Under the pieces are notes generated by a model. That model searched no databases, had not been told where the DNA came from, and was given only the letters and a program-made list of their open reading frames with translations. Both the position numbers and the translations under genes were made by a program. 64,000 bases of DNA from an uncultured Hyphomicrobiales bacterium. GTDB lineage: Bacteria; Pseudomonadota; Alphaproteobacteria; Rhizobiales; Beijerinckiaceae. Location: assembly GCA_903847605.1 (NCBI GenBank), contig CAINED010000049.1:122281-186280 (forward strand), read 5' to 3'. The first letter of the stretch is position 1; each line of letters starts with the position of its first letter. Positions 18,691-27,959 of this stretch are shown here, one piece after another.

Positions 18691-19632
18691 TTAAAGATAT
18701 TGCTGCATTTCCTGCGCGAACCTGTCGGCCATGCGGCGAGCCGCGGCCGGTCTGGGATGAAGCTCGTCCCACCATTCGTTCTTCTTCACATCTTTGCGAA
18801 GATCCATGTAGGTGACGCGCTTCTTGTTGGCGGCAGCGAGCGCGGCAAGGCGCACATTGAAAGCATCGACCATGGCGCGGGTGATGGCCGAGCACATCGC
18901 AGCGTCGTCAACGGGATCGAATCCCTTGAAGGCGAAGGCATCGCCGAGCCAGTGACCGTTGACCTGAGCAATGGCATAGGCATAGCCGTGAACGAAGATC
19001 TTGGTTTTCGGAGAAATCTGCGCAACCTTTGCGACCATGCCTTTATACAGATTCAATACATGATCCATCGTGTCGTTGAAGGAATCCTTGATGTAGCGTG
19101 GCGCATTGGCGACGTCATTGTCGCCTGAGACGCGCTGGTTCAGGTGCCTGGCGAGATCGCCGAGTACGTCGTTGCCGCCACCCGAGAACATAAAGACGCG
19201 ATAGTTCGAGGACTTCAGCGCTTTTGCATATTCGCCCGAACCGATGATGCCTTCGATGGTGTCGCCTGGTGTCGCAATTTCGTGAACGGGAAAGTGATTC
19301 TTTCCGAGCGCATCGACAATGGTGCTGGAGTAGAGCCATGGCAGGTCGAACCATGAATCGCCTTCGGCGAGAACTTTCGCGGTGGCAGCCGCATCTCCCG
19401 TCTCCGACTCGATGATGCCTTTCATCGCATCGTGCGCGAGCGCCTCGACGCCGGCAGTTGCGAGCGCTGTCGTACCTGCCGTATTGAGTGCAGACTTCCG
19501 TAGTCTGATGTCCAATTTTCCACCGCCTTTATCCGGCGGAACGATTTCGAAGTATCTCTTGTAATCCTGCCGCGTGATCTGCTTTTTCTCGATCTTATTG
19601 ACGAGTTCGGACAGAGTGACTTTGACAGCCAT
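18691..19632 (-). CDS. SGNH/GDSL-type hydrolase-like protein
   Basis: 313 aa with no signal peptide. After a charged ~85-residue N-terminal region it shows the SGNH blocks: block I AEGDSWFDLPW (nucleophile Ser), block III SGGGNDVLGDL, and block V DELHPRP with the catalytic Asp/His pair. A strong GGAGGG site precedes the ATG. Members act on esters or acyl groups; the substrate here is unknown. A predicted cytoplasmic location and a hydrophilic N-terminal extension are unusual for GDSL lipases. Its neighbours (DUF3616 and pyrF) give no functional clue. Confidence 0.7.
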   Translation of the reverse strand: MAVKVTLSELVNKIEKKQITRQDYKRYFEIVPPDKGGGKLDIRLRKSALNTAGTTALATAGVEALAHDAMKGIIESETGDAAATAKVLAEGDSWFDLPWLYSSTIVDALGKNHFPVHEIATPGDTIEGIIGSGEYAKALKSSNYRVFMFSGGGNDVLGDLARHLNQRVSGDNDVANAPRYIKDSFNDTMDHVLNLYKGMVAKVAQISPKTKIFVHGYAYAIAQVNGHWLGDAFAFKGFDPVDDAAMCSAITRAMVDAFNVRLAALAAANKKRVTYMDLRKDVKKNEWWDELHPRPAAARRMADRFAQEMQQYL

Positions 19633-19748
19633 TTCAAGCCCTCCACGCTTGCATGATCATTTTAATTAAGAACAAATTTTGCCATTGGGCTGGCAAGCTT
19701 CAGCCTCTGGAAGCGTAGCACCTGAAATAATGAACGCCAAAGAGCAAT

Positions 19749-20459
19749 TTATGGGGCCCGGGCGGCCGCGATTTCCGCAACGATGGCTTCCGCAGCGGCC
19801 TTGGGATCGGCCGCCTGCGTGACGGGCCTTCCAATCACGAGATGATCGGCTCCTGCTGCGATGGCGCGGGCAGGCGTCATCACGCGCTTCTGATCGGCGA
19901 CATCCGCGCCCGCCGGCCGTATGCCCGGCGTCACCAGCAGCATGTCCGGCCCGAGCGCGGCGCGCATGCCCGCTGCTTCTTCGGCCGAGAGAATGAGGCC
20001 ATGGACGCCCGCTTCCTTCGCCTGTTGCGCCCGGCGCGCCACGAGATCCTTCACGCCAAGGGCGAAGCCGGCCTCGCGCAGATCGTTGTCGTCGTAGCTA
20101 GTCATCACCGTGACGGCGAGCAACTTGAGCGGCGAGTTTCCGAGGGCCTGACGCGCCGCCTTCATCGTTTGCGGATAGGCATGAATGGTCAGGAAAGTCG
20201 CGCCGAGGTGAGCGACCTGTTCGGTCGCGCGCGCAACCGTGTTGGGAATGTCGTGCAGTTTGAGATCGAGAAAGACCTTCTTGCCGGCGCGAACCAGTTC
20301 TTCGGCCAGCGGCAGCCCGCCGCTATAGGTCAGCTCCATGCCGATCTTGTAGAAACTCACGGCGTCGCCGAGCGTCTCGATCATCGCCCGCGCCTGCGCA
20401 ACCGAGGGCAGGTCGAGCGCAACGATCAGGCGGTCGCGGGGTGAAGTCGTTCCGGTCAT
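19749..20459 (-). CDS. pyrF: Orotidine 5'-phosphate decarboxylase
   Basis: 236 aa. It catalyses the last step of UMP synthesis. The catalytic block [13 protein letters not shown] is intact, preceded by LIVALD and YKIGMEL and followed by VTPGIRP and the phosphate-binding VIGRPVT. Its length is normal for group I PyrF. It lies between the SGNH gene and the methyltransferase gene on the same strand. Confidence 0.96.
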   Translation of the reverse strand: MTGTTSPRDRLIVALDLPSVAQARAMIETLGDAVSFYKIGMELTYSGGLPLAEELVRAGKKVFLDLKLHDIPNTVARATEQVAHLGATFLTIHAYPQTMKAARQALGNSPLKLLAVTVMTSYDDNDLREAGFALGVKDLVARRAQQAKEAGVHGLILSAEEAAGMRAALGPDMLLVTPGIRPAGADVADQKRVMTPARAIAAGADHLVIGRPVTQAADPKAAAEAIVAEIAAARAP

Positions 20460-20555
20460 GCGGCGATCCAGGAGTGAGGGCAGGATGAGTCGCTGCCTAT
20501 CGCGCTTTTCATGCGGATGGAATGACCTGAAGGAAAGAAGTTGCGGACGGGGACT

Positions 20556-21464
20556 TTACCGCCCCTTGCGTTTGTTCTGGTTGATCTTCTTCCACAGCGC
20601 CATGGCGGGCTTCATATCGAGTTCCTTGCGCAACCGCTCGGCGCGCATTTCGAAATCGCTGCGCATGCGATCGCGTACGAGGCGGAATTCCGTCTCGATG
20701 CGGTCGCGTTTTTCGAGAATCTCATCGCGCACCTTGTGCGCGCCGCCCCTGATCTTGCGGATGATGGCCTTGTGGCCGCTGTCTTCGGCAAGCGCCACGA
20801 ACTCGCGGGCAGGGCGGTAGCACCAGACGCGCGCCGGCGGCAGGTTCATCCACACCGGCGCCGAGGCACTGGCGGAAAAGGCGATGCCGTGGCCGTTCTG
20901 CGCATGGCGCGGAATGGGCGAGACCATGCCGTATGTGAACTGGATGAAATTGCCGCGCGGATCGAGCAGCGCAAAGGCTTCGCGCAACAGGTTCAGACGA
21001 TCCGGCTCGGGGCGGTTCAGCAGCGGCAGGCTCGAAACGACGGCGGCGAAAGGTTCTACCGTCGCAAGGTCTCCGAGCGTATCGACGATGTTATAGGCGT
21101 CGCCTTGCACGACCTTCACGCCGGGAAACTTGCGCTCGAGCAGTTTGCAGAAGGCGGGATCGTATTCGATGAGAATGAGACGTTCGGGCGCGACGCCGTG
21201 TTCGATCAGCGCCTTCGTCACCGGCCCGGTGCCGGGGCCGAGTTCCACGATGGGGCCGGGAATGGACACATCGACATTGCGCGCCATCGCTTTCGCGAGT
21301 GCCTTGCCGGATGGGGAGACAGCGCCGGTGGCGACGGGATTTTCGATCCAGGCTTTGAAAAAGCGGGCTTCGTCCGCCAGCCTTGCCGGCAGCGAACGGT
21401 CGGGGCGGCCATGGGGCTCGTCGTGGACTTTACGCCTTGACTTCAAGTTCGACTGCGAACGCAC
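20556..21464 (-). CDS. PmtA-like class I methyltransferase with a charged C-terminal extension
   Basis: 302 aa. Residues ~30-200 form a SAM-dependent methyltransferase of the phospholipid N-methyltransferase / rRNA-adenine methylase group: ELGPGTGPVTKAL (motif I), EYDPAFCKLL, VQGDAYN, and VVSSLPLLN in the catalytic position. Rhizobial PmtA converts phosphatidylethanolamine to phosphatidylcholine and is ~200 aa. Here ~90 further residues, rich in Arg, Lys and Glu, run to the C-terminus and look like a helical or coiled segment (EKRDRIETEFRLVRDRMRSD). Methylation of a phospholipid is likely but not certain. Confidence 0.65.
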   Translation of the reverse strand: MRSQSNLKSRRKVHDEPHGRPDRSLPARLADEARFFKAWIENPVATGAVSPSGKALAKAMARNVDVSIPGPIVELGPGTGPVTKALIEHGVAPERLILIEYDPAFCKLLERKFPGVKVVQGDAYNIVDTLGDLATVEPFAAVVSSLPLLNRPEPDRLNLLREAFALLDPRGNFIQFTYGMVSPIPRHAQNGHGIAFSASASAPVWMNLPPARVWCYRPAREFVALAEDSGHKAIIRKIRGGAHKVRDEILEKRDRIETEFRLVRDRMRSDFEMRAERLRKELDMKPAMALWKKINQNKRKGR

Positions 21465-21640
21465 TGCGCCCCCTCGTGTACGATGCTGCCAAGCCTACTA
21501 AAGGCGAAATGATAAGCTATCGTCAAGAAACCGTCATGCGGCTGGACGCGCGTTGTGCCAGAAATAGATGAGATTGGCAAAAGCTCCTTTATATCAGTTG
21601 GTTGTAATCACATTCCCTGTGTACAGCGCGCCTGCCGCGC

Positions 21641-23473
21641 TCACGATGTCGGCAGAAACGGGGCCAGCAGGGCGTTGTTGTCGCGCTCGAGGTGCAAAAT
21701 GCGGTCTTTCGTGAAGGCGTAAGCGCCGCGCATGAGCACCGTGTGATGGTCCCAGCTCATGATGCCGACGCCGTCCCTGATCGGCGGCACGATGACGAGG
21801 TCTCGCGGGCTGCCGGAGAGTTCGGTGTCGGGACTGAGGGTGATGGCGCGGGTCAGGACTTCCGCTATGCCCGGCGCCTTCGGCAGCGCGCGTCCGGTCA
21901 GGAAGTTCGGCAAGGATGAGGCAAGTTGCCAGCGGCCCGGCAGGTCCTCGTATTTGACGTCGAAATATTGTGCGTCACCCATGCGGAAGGCGACGACGAC
22001 ATTCGGTCCCGCGCTGAAGCTTTGCATGACACGCAAGGGCACATTGTCGAGCAGGCAACCATCGACCAACATCTCGCCCCGCGCCGTATAAAAGGGCGGC
22101 AGCAGACCGGGGATAGCCCCCGAGGCACGCACGGCCTGCCATACCGGACCGGTGCGATGCACATGTTCCTCGCCGGTCGACAGGTTGGTCGACAGCGCGA
22201 AGAAGGGGACGTGCAGATCCTCGATGCAGGTTTCGCCATAGTGCGCGCGCAAGGCGGCATCGAAAGGATGATGATCGAACAGGCTGTAGCGGGGGATTGT
22301 GAAGCGGCCCATGGCCCGGCGTGTGAGGAAGATGTCTTCGACGCGCGCATCGACCTCGTCCGCTTCGAGCCCGTAGGCGAAGGCGGCGGCCATGGCGGCG
22401 CCGGCGCTCGTGCCGCCGAAGATATCGAAACGGACTCCGTGCTCGCGAAACGCCTTGTAGACGCCGACCTGCGCCGCGCAGATCGCGCCGCCGCCCGAGG
22501 CGACGAAGCCGATGGCGTTGCCTGTCAGAAAGCGCGCGATGCGCGCGACATCGGCGATATCGCCTTCGACGACATGATGATGCATCGACACCTGGCGCAA
22601 CGTGAGCCAGCGCGCGGTGCCGGAATGAACGGGTGTCGCGGTGTCGTGAAGCAGCACGAGACGCACGTCGCAATCGTTGCAATGGGCGGCGACGAATTCC
22701 TCGATTTCGAGCAGCGCGGGGTCATCGTTTGCTGCAGCGATGATGAGAACGCAATCGACGACCGGCAGGATGTGCCGCTTCAGGCCGTCATCCATGCCGG
22801 ATGTGTCGAAGACTGCGAAATCCGTTTCGTCTTCGACGGCCTCGATCCATCCGGTAATATCGTGCGGGTCGGCGACGAGCGGCGGACAAAAGCGCTGGGG
22901 CACGTCGCCGGCGCCTACGTGCCCTGTCTTGCCGAAGCACTTCAATTCGGCGGAAAGTTGCCGCACGAAGCTGGCCATTCTGTCCCCGTTACCGGCGCCG
23001 ACGACCGCGATCGTGCTCGGCGGCTGGAAAATGCGGCGGTCCCCCAGCCGGGGCGTCGCGTGCGCCAGCCGGTCAGCGAGGGAGGTGATCAGCGCGCGCG
23101 TGAAACGCGGCGCGGAGCGCGAGAGCTCGTCCATCTGGTTCTGATCGAAGGCCAGGACGAGGCTGTCGCGCTTGGCGCGCACATTCGCGGTGCGCGCCCC
23201 GCCGCGGAAGAAAGCGATTTCACCGATGGGCTCGCCGCGCCGTATTTCGTTGATGGCGCCCTTTCGGCCTTCCACCTGCACGGCGAAACGGCCATTGAGG
23301 ACGAAATAAAGTACGTCTGCCGGTTCACCCTGCCGCACGAGCAAGGCTCCGCGCGGCACGGTGAGAAAACGGCCGATGCGCGCGAGCTTGCGAATGTCTT
23401 CGGTCGACAGGGCGCGAAACGCCTCGATCGACGCAATGGCTTCGAGATCCGACTGATCGAAGGCGTGCGACAT
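21641..23473 (-). CDS. Patatin-like phospholipase with N-terminal cyclic-nucleotide-binding domain (NTE/RssA family)
   Basis: 610 aa from MSHAF. Residues ~15-130 are a cNMP-binding domain (FLTVPRGALLVRQGEPADVLYFVLNGR, GEPIGEIAFF). A middle region (~145-320) resembles the degenerate P-loop-like linker of NTE proteins. Then comes patatin: oxyanion loop SGGGAICAAQVG, nucleophile elbow GGTSAGA, and the catalytic Asp in VDGCLLDNVP. It is expected to be a serine lipase or lysophospholipase, perhaps ligand-gated, at the membrane. The cNMP loop lacks a clear canonical GEhhh-R-A-A match, so cAMP binding is uncertain. The 176-nt gap upstream of the methyltransferase gene holds no gene that I can see. 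Confidence 0.88.
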   Translation of the reverse strand: MSHAFDQSDLEAIASIEAFRALSTEDIRKLARIGRFLTVPRGALLVRQGEPADVLYFVLNGRFAVQVEGRKGAINEIRRGEPIGEIAFFRGGARTANVRAKRDSLVLAFDQNQMDELSRSAPRFTRALITSLADRLAHATPRLGDRRIFQPPSTIAVVGAGNGDRMASFVRQLSAELKCFGKTGHVGAGDVPQRFCPPLVADPHDITGWIEAVEDETDFAVFDTSGMDDGLKRHILPVVDCVLIIAAANDDPALLEIEEFVAAHCNDCDVRLVLLHDTATPVHSGTARWLTLRQVSMHHHVVEGDIADVARIARFLTGNAIGFVASGGGAICAAQVGVYKAFREHGVRFDIFGGTSAGAAMAAAFAYGLEADEVDARVEDIFLTRRAMGRFTIPRYSLFDHHPFDAALRAHYGETCIEDLHVPFFALSTNLSTGEEHVHRTGPVWQAVRASGAIPGLLPPFYTARGEMLVDGCLLDNVPLRVMQSFSAGPNVVVAFRMGDAQYFDVKYEDLPGRWQLASSLPNFLTGRALPKAPGIAEVLTRAITLSPDTELSGSPRDLVIVPPIRDGVGIMSWDHHTVLMRGAYAFTKDRILHLERDNNALLAPFLPTS

Positions 23474-23630
23474 CCTTGCAGCCCTCCCCACTTCAAAGAG
23501 GGCAGACTGGCACGGATCGCAAATTCCGCAAACGGCTCCGTTTCAGGTTTTTGCCCGCCGCCCATTGCCCCTCGCTCGGCTGGGCGCTTATGGTCGCCAT
23601 TCCCAAGGAAAAATAAGGCCCATCAGAATC

Positions 23631-25913
23631 ATGGACGATACGCCCAAACGCCCGAAGCGCCCCACCATCACCGATCAGGAAGCCCTCCTGTTCCACTCGC
23701 GCGGGCGGCCCGGCAAGATCGAGATCATTTCCTCCAAGCCGATGGCGACCCAGCGCGACCTTTCGCTGGCCTATTCGCCCGGCGTCGCCGTGCCGGTGCT
23801 GGAGATCGCGCGCGATCCCTCGACGGCCTTCGACTACACCGCCCGCGGCAACATCGTCGCCGTGATTTCCAACGGGACAGCCATTCTCGGCCTTGGCAAC
23901 CTCGGGGCGCTCGCCTCCAAACCTGTCATGGAAGGCAAGGCCGTTCTGTTCAAGCGCTTTGCCGATATCGATTCCATCGATCTCGAAGTGGATACGGAAG
24001 ACCCGGACGAATTCATCAATGCGGTGAAATTTCTGGGGCCGTCGTTCGGCGGCATCAATCTGGAGGATATCAAGGCTCCGGAATGCTTCATCATCGAGCA
24101 GCGCCTGCGCGAATTGATGGACATCCCTGTCTTCCATGACGACCAGCACGGCACGGCCATCATCAGCGCGGCTGGCATTCTCAACGCGATCAAGCTGACG
24201 GGCCGCGACATCAAGACAACCAAGCTCGTATGCAATGGCGCGGGCGCGGCTGGCATCGCCTGTCTCGATCTTATCAAGGCGATGGGTTTCGCGCCGGAAA
24301 ACGTCATTCTCTGCGACACCAAGGGCGTGATCTATCAGGGCCGTACCGAGGGCATGAACCAGTGGAAGTCGGCGCACGCGGCGGTCACGAAATCGCGCAC
24401 GCTGGAAGAAGCGATGGTTGGCGCGGACGTGTTCTTCGGCCTCTCCGTGAAAGGTGCGGTGACGCCGGAAATGGTCAAGTCAATGGCGAAGGATCCGATC
24501 ATCTTCGCGATGGCCAATCCGGATCCAGAAATCACGCCCGAGGACGCGCTCGCCGTTCGCGACGACGTGATCATTGCGACGGGCCGTTCGGACTATCCAA
24601 ATCAGGTCAACAACGTCCTCGGCTTCCCTTACATCTTCCGCGGCGCGCTCGACGTGCGGGCGACGACGATCAACATGGAGATGAAGATCGCCGCCGCGCA
24701 TGCGCTTGCGCAACTCGCGCAGGAAGACGTGCCTGACGAAGTCGCGCTCGCCTATCAGGGCGCCCGCCCGCGCTTCGGGCGCGAATATATCATTCCCGCG
24801 CCTTTCGATCCGCGCCTCATCAGCGTGGTGCCGGCAGCGGTGGCGAAAGCCGCGATGGACAGTGGCGTTGCGCGCCGCCCCATCGTCGACATGAAGGCCT
24901 ACGAAGCGCAGCTCTCTGCGCGGCGCGACCCCGTGGCCGGCGCATTGCAACGGATTTTCGAACGCGTGCGGCGTTATCCCAAGCGCGTCGTTTTCGCCGA
25001 AGGCGAGGAAGAACAGGTCATCCGCGCTGCGGTGTCCTTCGTGAATCAAGGCCTCGGCACAGCCATTCTGGTTGGCCGCGAAGACCTCGTGAAGGAAAAC
25101 GCCGAGAAGGTCGGCGTCGACATTTCCGGCGGCAATATCGAAATCCACAATGCGCGCCTGTCGCTCCGCAACCAGACCTACATGCAGTTTCTCTACGAAC
25201 GGCTCCAGCGCAAGGGCTACCTGCAGCGCGACTGTCAACGCCTGATCAATCAAGACCGCAATTCCTTCGCGGCGGCCATGGTGGCGCAGGGGGACGCGGA
25301 CGCGATGGTGACCGGCGTGACGCGAAACTTCTCCATCGCGTTGGAGGAAGTGCGCCGCGTCATCGACGCCAAACCCGGCCACCGCGTCATGGGCCTATCG
25401 CTGATTCTCGCCAAGGGCCGCACTGTTCTGGTTGCCGACACGGCCATAGCGGAGAATCCGAGCGCGCGCGATCTTGCCGACATCGCCAAGGAAGCGGCGG
25501 GCGTGGCGCGCCGTCTCGGCACGGAGCCGCGCATCGCCTTGCTCGCCTTCTCGACTTTCGGCCATCCGCAGAGCGAGCGTTCGCTGCATGTGCAGGAAGC
25601 GGTGCGCCTGCTCGACGCGGAGCGCGTCGATTTCGAATACGACGGCGAAATGTCTGCCGAAGTCGCGCTCAACAAGGACGCGATGGCGGCCTATCCGTTC
25701 AACCGCCTCAGCGACACGGCGAATGTGCTGATCATGCCCGCGTTTCACTCGGCCTCGATTTCGACCAAGATGCTGCTCGAACTCGGCGGCGCCACGGTTA
25801 TCGGTCCGATGATCGTTGGTCTCGACAAGCCGATCCAGATCGTGCCGCTCGGCGCGAAGGATCAGGACATCGTCAACATGGCGGCGCTGGCGGCGTTCAA
25901 TCTCGGCGGCTGA
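23631..25913 (+). CDS. maeB: NADP-dependent malic enzyme with C-terminal phosphotransacetylase-like domain
   Basis: 760 aa, the hybrid MaeB form. Residues ~1-430 are malic enzyme: YSPGVAVPVLEIA, the catalytic Lys region, FHDDQHGTAI, and the NADP loop NGAGAAGIACL. Residues ~440-760 are a phosphotransacetylase-like domain that is usually regulatory (acetyl-CoA sensing) in this family. It decarboxylates malate to pyruvate, making NADPH, and supports gluconeogenesis and PHB synthesis. The start was chosen at MDDTPKRPKRP, as in relatives; the upstream frame to 23565 is not conserved in type. A palindrome overlapping the stop (25904-25926) may act as a weak terminator. Confidence 0.95.
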   Translation: MDDTPKRPKRPTITDQEALLFHSRGRPGKIEIISSKPMATQRDLSLAYSPGVAVPVLEIARDPSTAFDYTARGNIVAVISNGTAILGLGNLGALASKPVMEGKAVLFKRFADIDSIDLEVDTEDPDEFINAVKFLGPSFGGINLEDIKAPECFIIEQRLRELMDIPVFHDDQHGTAIISAAGILNAIKLTGRDIKTTKLVCNGAGAAGIACLDLIKAMGFAPENVILCDTKGVIYQGRTEGMNQWKSAHAAVTKSRTLEEAMVGADVFFGLSVKGAVTPEMVKSMAKDPIIFAMANPDPEITPEDALAVRDDVIIATGRSDYPNQVNNVLGFPYIFRGALDVRATTINMEMKIAAAHALAQLAQEDVPDEVALAYQGARPRFGREYIIPAPFDPRLISVVPAAVAKAAMDSGVARRPIVDMKAYEAQLSARRDPVAGALQRIFERVRRYPKRVVFAEGEEEQVIRAAVSFVNQGLGTAILVGREDLVKENAEKVGVDISGGNIEIHNARLSLRNQTYMQFLYERLQRKGYLQRDCQRLINQDRNSFAAAMVAQGDADAMVTGVTRNFSIALEEVRRVIDAKPGHRVMGLSLILAKGRTVLVADTAIAENPSARDLADIAKEAAGVARRLGTEPRIALLAFSTFGHPQSERSLHVQEAVRLLDAERVDFEYDGEMSAEVALNKDAMAAYPFNRLSDTANVLIMPAFHSASISTKMLLELGGATVIGPMIVGLDKPIQIVPLGAKDQDIVNMAALAAFNLGG

Positions 25914-25978
25914 TCATCAGCCGCCGTCAATTATCGTGAGCGGTTTGAAAGCCGCCGCGAATGTTTCGGGGGAAACAC

Positions 25979-26806
25979 ATGAACGAGTTGAAGCGCGTTG
26001 GCCTGATCGGCCTCGGCGCCATGGGCCGGCCGATGGCGCGCCACCTGCGCGACAAGGGGTTCGAGGTTTGCGGCTACGATCCGATGGCGGCGGCGCAGGA
26101 AAAGGCGATGCTGCTGGGCGTGCCGCTGAAGTCTTCGCCAGCGGACGTGGCGCGCGCCAGCGAGATCGTCATCGTCGTCGTCGGTTTCGATTCAGATGTC
26201 GAGAAAGTCTTCTTCGGACCGGGCGGGCTGATGGAAGCCAAGCGTCCCGATCTCATTGTCGCCATCGGCTCGACCATTGCGCCCTCTTACGCACGCGAAC
26301 TCGCCGAACGGATCGAAGGCTCCGGCATCATCCTGATCGACATGCCGCTGACCCGTGGCGAGTGGGCAGCCGAAGCGGCACAGATGCTTGTGCTTGGCGG
26401 TGGCGACGAACATGCCTTCGAAAGATGCCGCCCAATCTTTTCCACGTTCGCCGCGGATATTTTCCATCTCGGTCCGTTTGGCGCGGGACAGGTCGGCAAG
26501 ATGATCAACAACATGATGCTCTGGGCTTGCATGTCCGCAACGGATGAGGGTTTGCGCCTCGCGGACAGGATGGGCGTCGACCGCGAGAAGCTACGCAATG
26601 CGCTTGGCCATTCGAGCGCGCAAAACTGGTCGATGACGACGCGCGCCGAAGAAAAGCCGACGCCATGGGCGGAAAAAGACATGCTGATCGCCATGCAGGA
26701 AGCGGACAATGTGCGTATGCCTTTGCCGCTTTCCGGCGTCGTGCGTGAACTGATCAAGGACTTCAAGGTGCGCATGAATTATCCGACGCCAAAGGCGCCG
26801 AAATGA
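25979..26806 (+). CDS. 3-hydroxyisobutyrate dehydrogenase-family NAD(P)-dependent oxidoreductase
   Basis: 275 aa from ATG 25979, preceded by GGGGGAAA. Rossmann loop GLGAMGRPMARHL; substrate-binding block DMPLTRGEWAAEAAQMLVLGG, in place of the canonical DAPVSGG; catalytic Lys in GQVGKMINNMM. Relatives reduce or oxidise beta-hydroxy acids such as tartronate semialdehyde. The altered substrate loop means that the substrate cannot be assigned. It lies between maeB and a Bug-type solute-binding protein on the same strand. Confidence 0.82.
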   Translation: MNELKRVGLIGLGAMGRPMARHLRDKGFEVCGYDPMAAAQEKAMLLGVPLKSSPADVARASEIVIVVVGFDSDVEKVFFGPGGLMEAKRPDLIVAIGSTIAPSYARELAERIEGSGIILIDMPLTRGEWAAEAAQMLVLGGGDEHAFERCRPIFSTFAADIFHLGPFGAGQVGKMINNMMLWACMSATDEGLRLADRMGVDREKLRNALGHSSAQNWSMTTRAEEKPTPWAEKDMLIAMQEADNVRMPLPLSGVVRELIKDFKVRMNYPTPKAPK

Positions 26807-26903
26807 GTTGGAAGGCCTGCCTCAAGCGTGGCTACGGCAATTGCGGCTTTGCCTTTCGGCGTTTGCGAATTAGTGTCGCGAGCAAGGGAAGGGAGACCCG
26901 GCC

Positions 26904-27950
26904 ATGACGCTGGCAATGCAGGCGCGCACGTGCGCCCATACTCTGGTGGCTGCAACGCTGATTGGTAGTGGGGGTGCGGCTTATGCGCAGAGCGACGACG
27001 TCGCGGCATTTTATACGGGCAAGACGGTCAGCATTGTCGTCGGGCACGAGCCGGGCACGGGCTTCGACATCTATTCGCGCGTGATCTACCGGCACATGGG
27101 CAAGTACATTCCGGGCAATCCCTCAATGGTCGTGCAGAACATGCCCGGCGCGAGCGGCGTGCAGGCGGCGAACTGGCTTTATACGATCGCGCCGAAGGAC
27201 GGCACGGTGATGGCGACCTTCACGCAGAACGTGCCGCTGGAGCCTCTTTTCGGCAACCGGCAGGCGAAGTTCGATCCGGCGCAATTCGTATGGGTCGGCA
27301 ATGCCGAGCAGAGCATCACGGTCTGCGGAATCACTACGCGGGCAGGCGTGAAGACCTTCTCCGACCTGCAGCAAAAGCCGACGATCTTCGGCGCGACAGG
27401 CGCCACCGGGCCATTGTTGAAGGCGGCGCTGTCGGTGAAGAACCTGATGGGCGCAAAGATGAGCATCGTCACGGGCTACAAGGGCTCGGCAAGCGTCAAG
27501 GCGGCGATGCTCACGGGCGAAGTGCATGGCATCTGCGGCTTGCCGTGGTCGACCGTGAAGTCGTTCTGGAAATCGGAGATCGACAGCGGCGAATTCAAGC
27601 CGATCATCCAGCTCAGTGGCGAGAAGCTGGCGGAGCTGGGCGACATTCCACACGCCAACGATTTCATCAAGAGCGAACAGGACAAGCAGCTCTTCGGGCT
27701 TCTGTTCGACGTGCAGGTGCTCGGGCGTTCCTATACTTTGCCGCCGGGCGTGCCTCAGCCGCGCGTGGATGCGTTGCGCAAGGCGTTCATGGCGACGATG
27801 CGAGATGCAAAATTTGTCGAGGAAGCGCAGAAGACCGGGCTCGACATATCGCCCGCACCGGGCGACGAAGTCGGCGAATTGTGGCAGCGTTTTGCCTTCA
27901 CGCCGAAGGAAATTGTCGAGCGCGCGATCAAGGTGACGACACCGGAGTAG
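26904..27950 (+). CDS. Tripartite tricarboxylate transporter receptor (Bug/TctC family)
   Basis: 348 aa, signal peptide cut after AYAQ (~29). The mature part starts FYTGKTVSIVVGHEPGTGFDIYSRV and continues IPGNPSMVVQNMPGASG, which is diagnostic for Bug extracytoplasmic receptors. These bind carboxylates or other small organic acids. No TctA or TctB membrane genes are in the window. The next ORF starts within 10 nt of the stop, so the two are likely co-transcribed. Confidence 0.85.
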   Translation: MTLAMQARTCAHTLVAATLIGSGGAAYAQSDDVAAFYTGKTVSIVVGHEPGTGFDIYSRVIYRHMGKYIPGNPSMVVQNMPGASGVQAANWLYTIAPKDGTVMATFTQNVPLEPLFGNRQAKFDPAQFVWVGNAEQSITVCGITTRAGVKTFSDLQQKPTIFGATGATGPLLKAALSVKNLMGAKMSIVTGYKGSASVKAAMLTGEVHGICGLPWSTVKSFWKSEIDSGEFKPIIQLSGEKLAELGDIPHANDFIKSEQDKQLFGLLFDVQVLGRSYTLPPGVPQPRVDALRKAFMATMRDAKFVEEAQKTGLDISPAPGDEVGELWQRFAFTPKEIVERAIKVTTPE

Positions 27951-27959
27951 GTGCGCTCG

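Noticed and set aside
21926..24139. Plus-strand frame of 737 codons across the patatin gene and the maeB start
   Set aside because: It spans two real genes in the wrong frames; no motif or ribosome site supports it.
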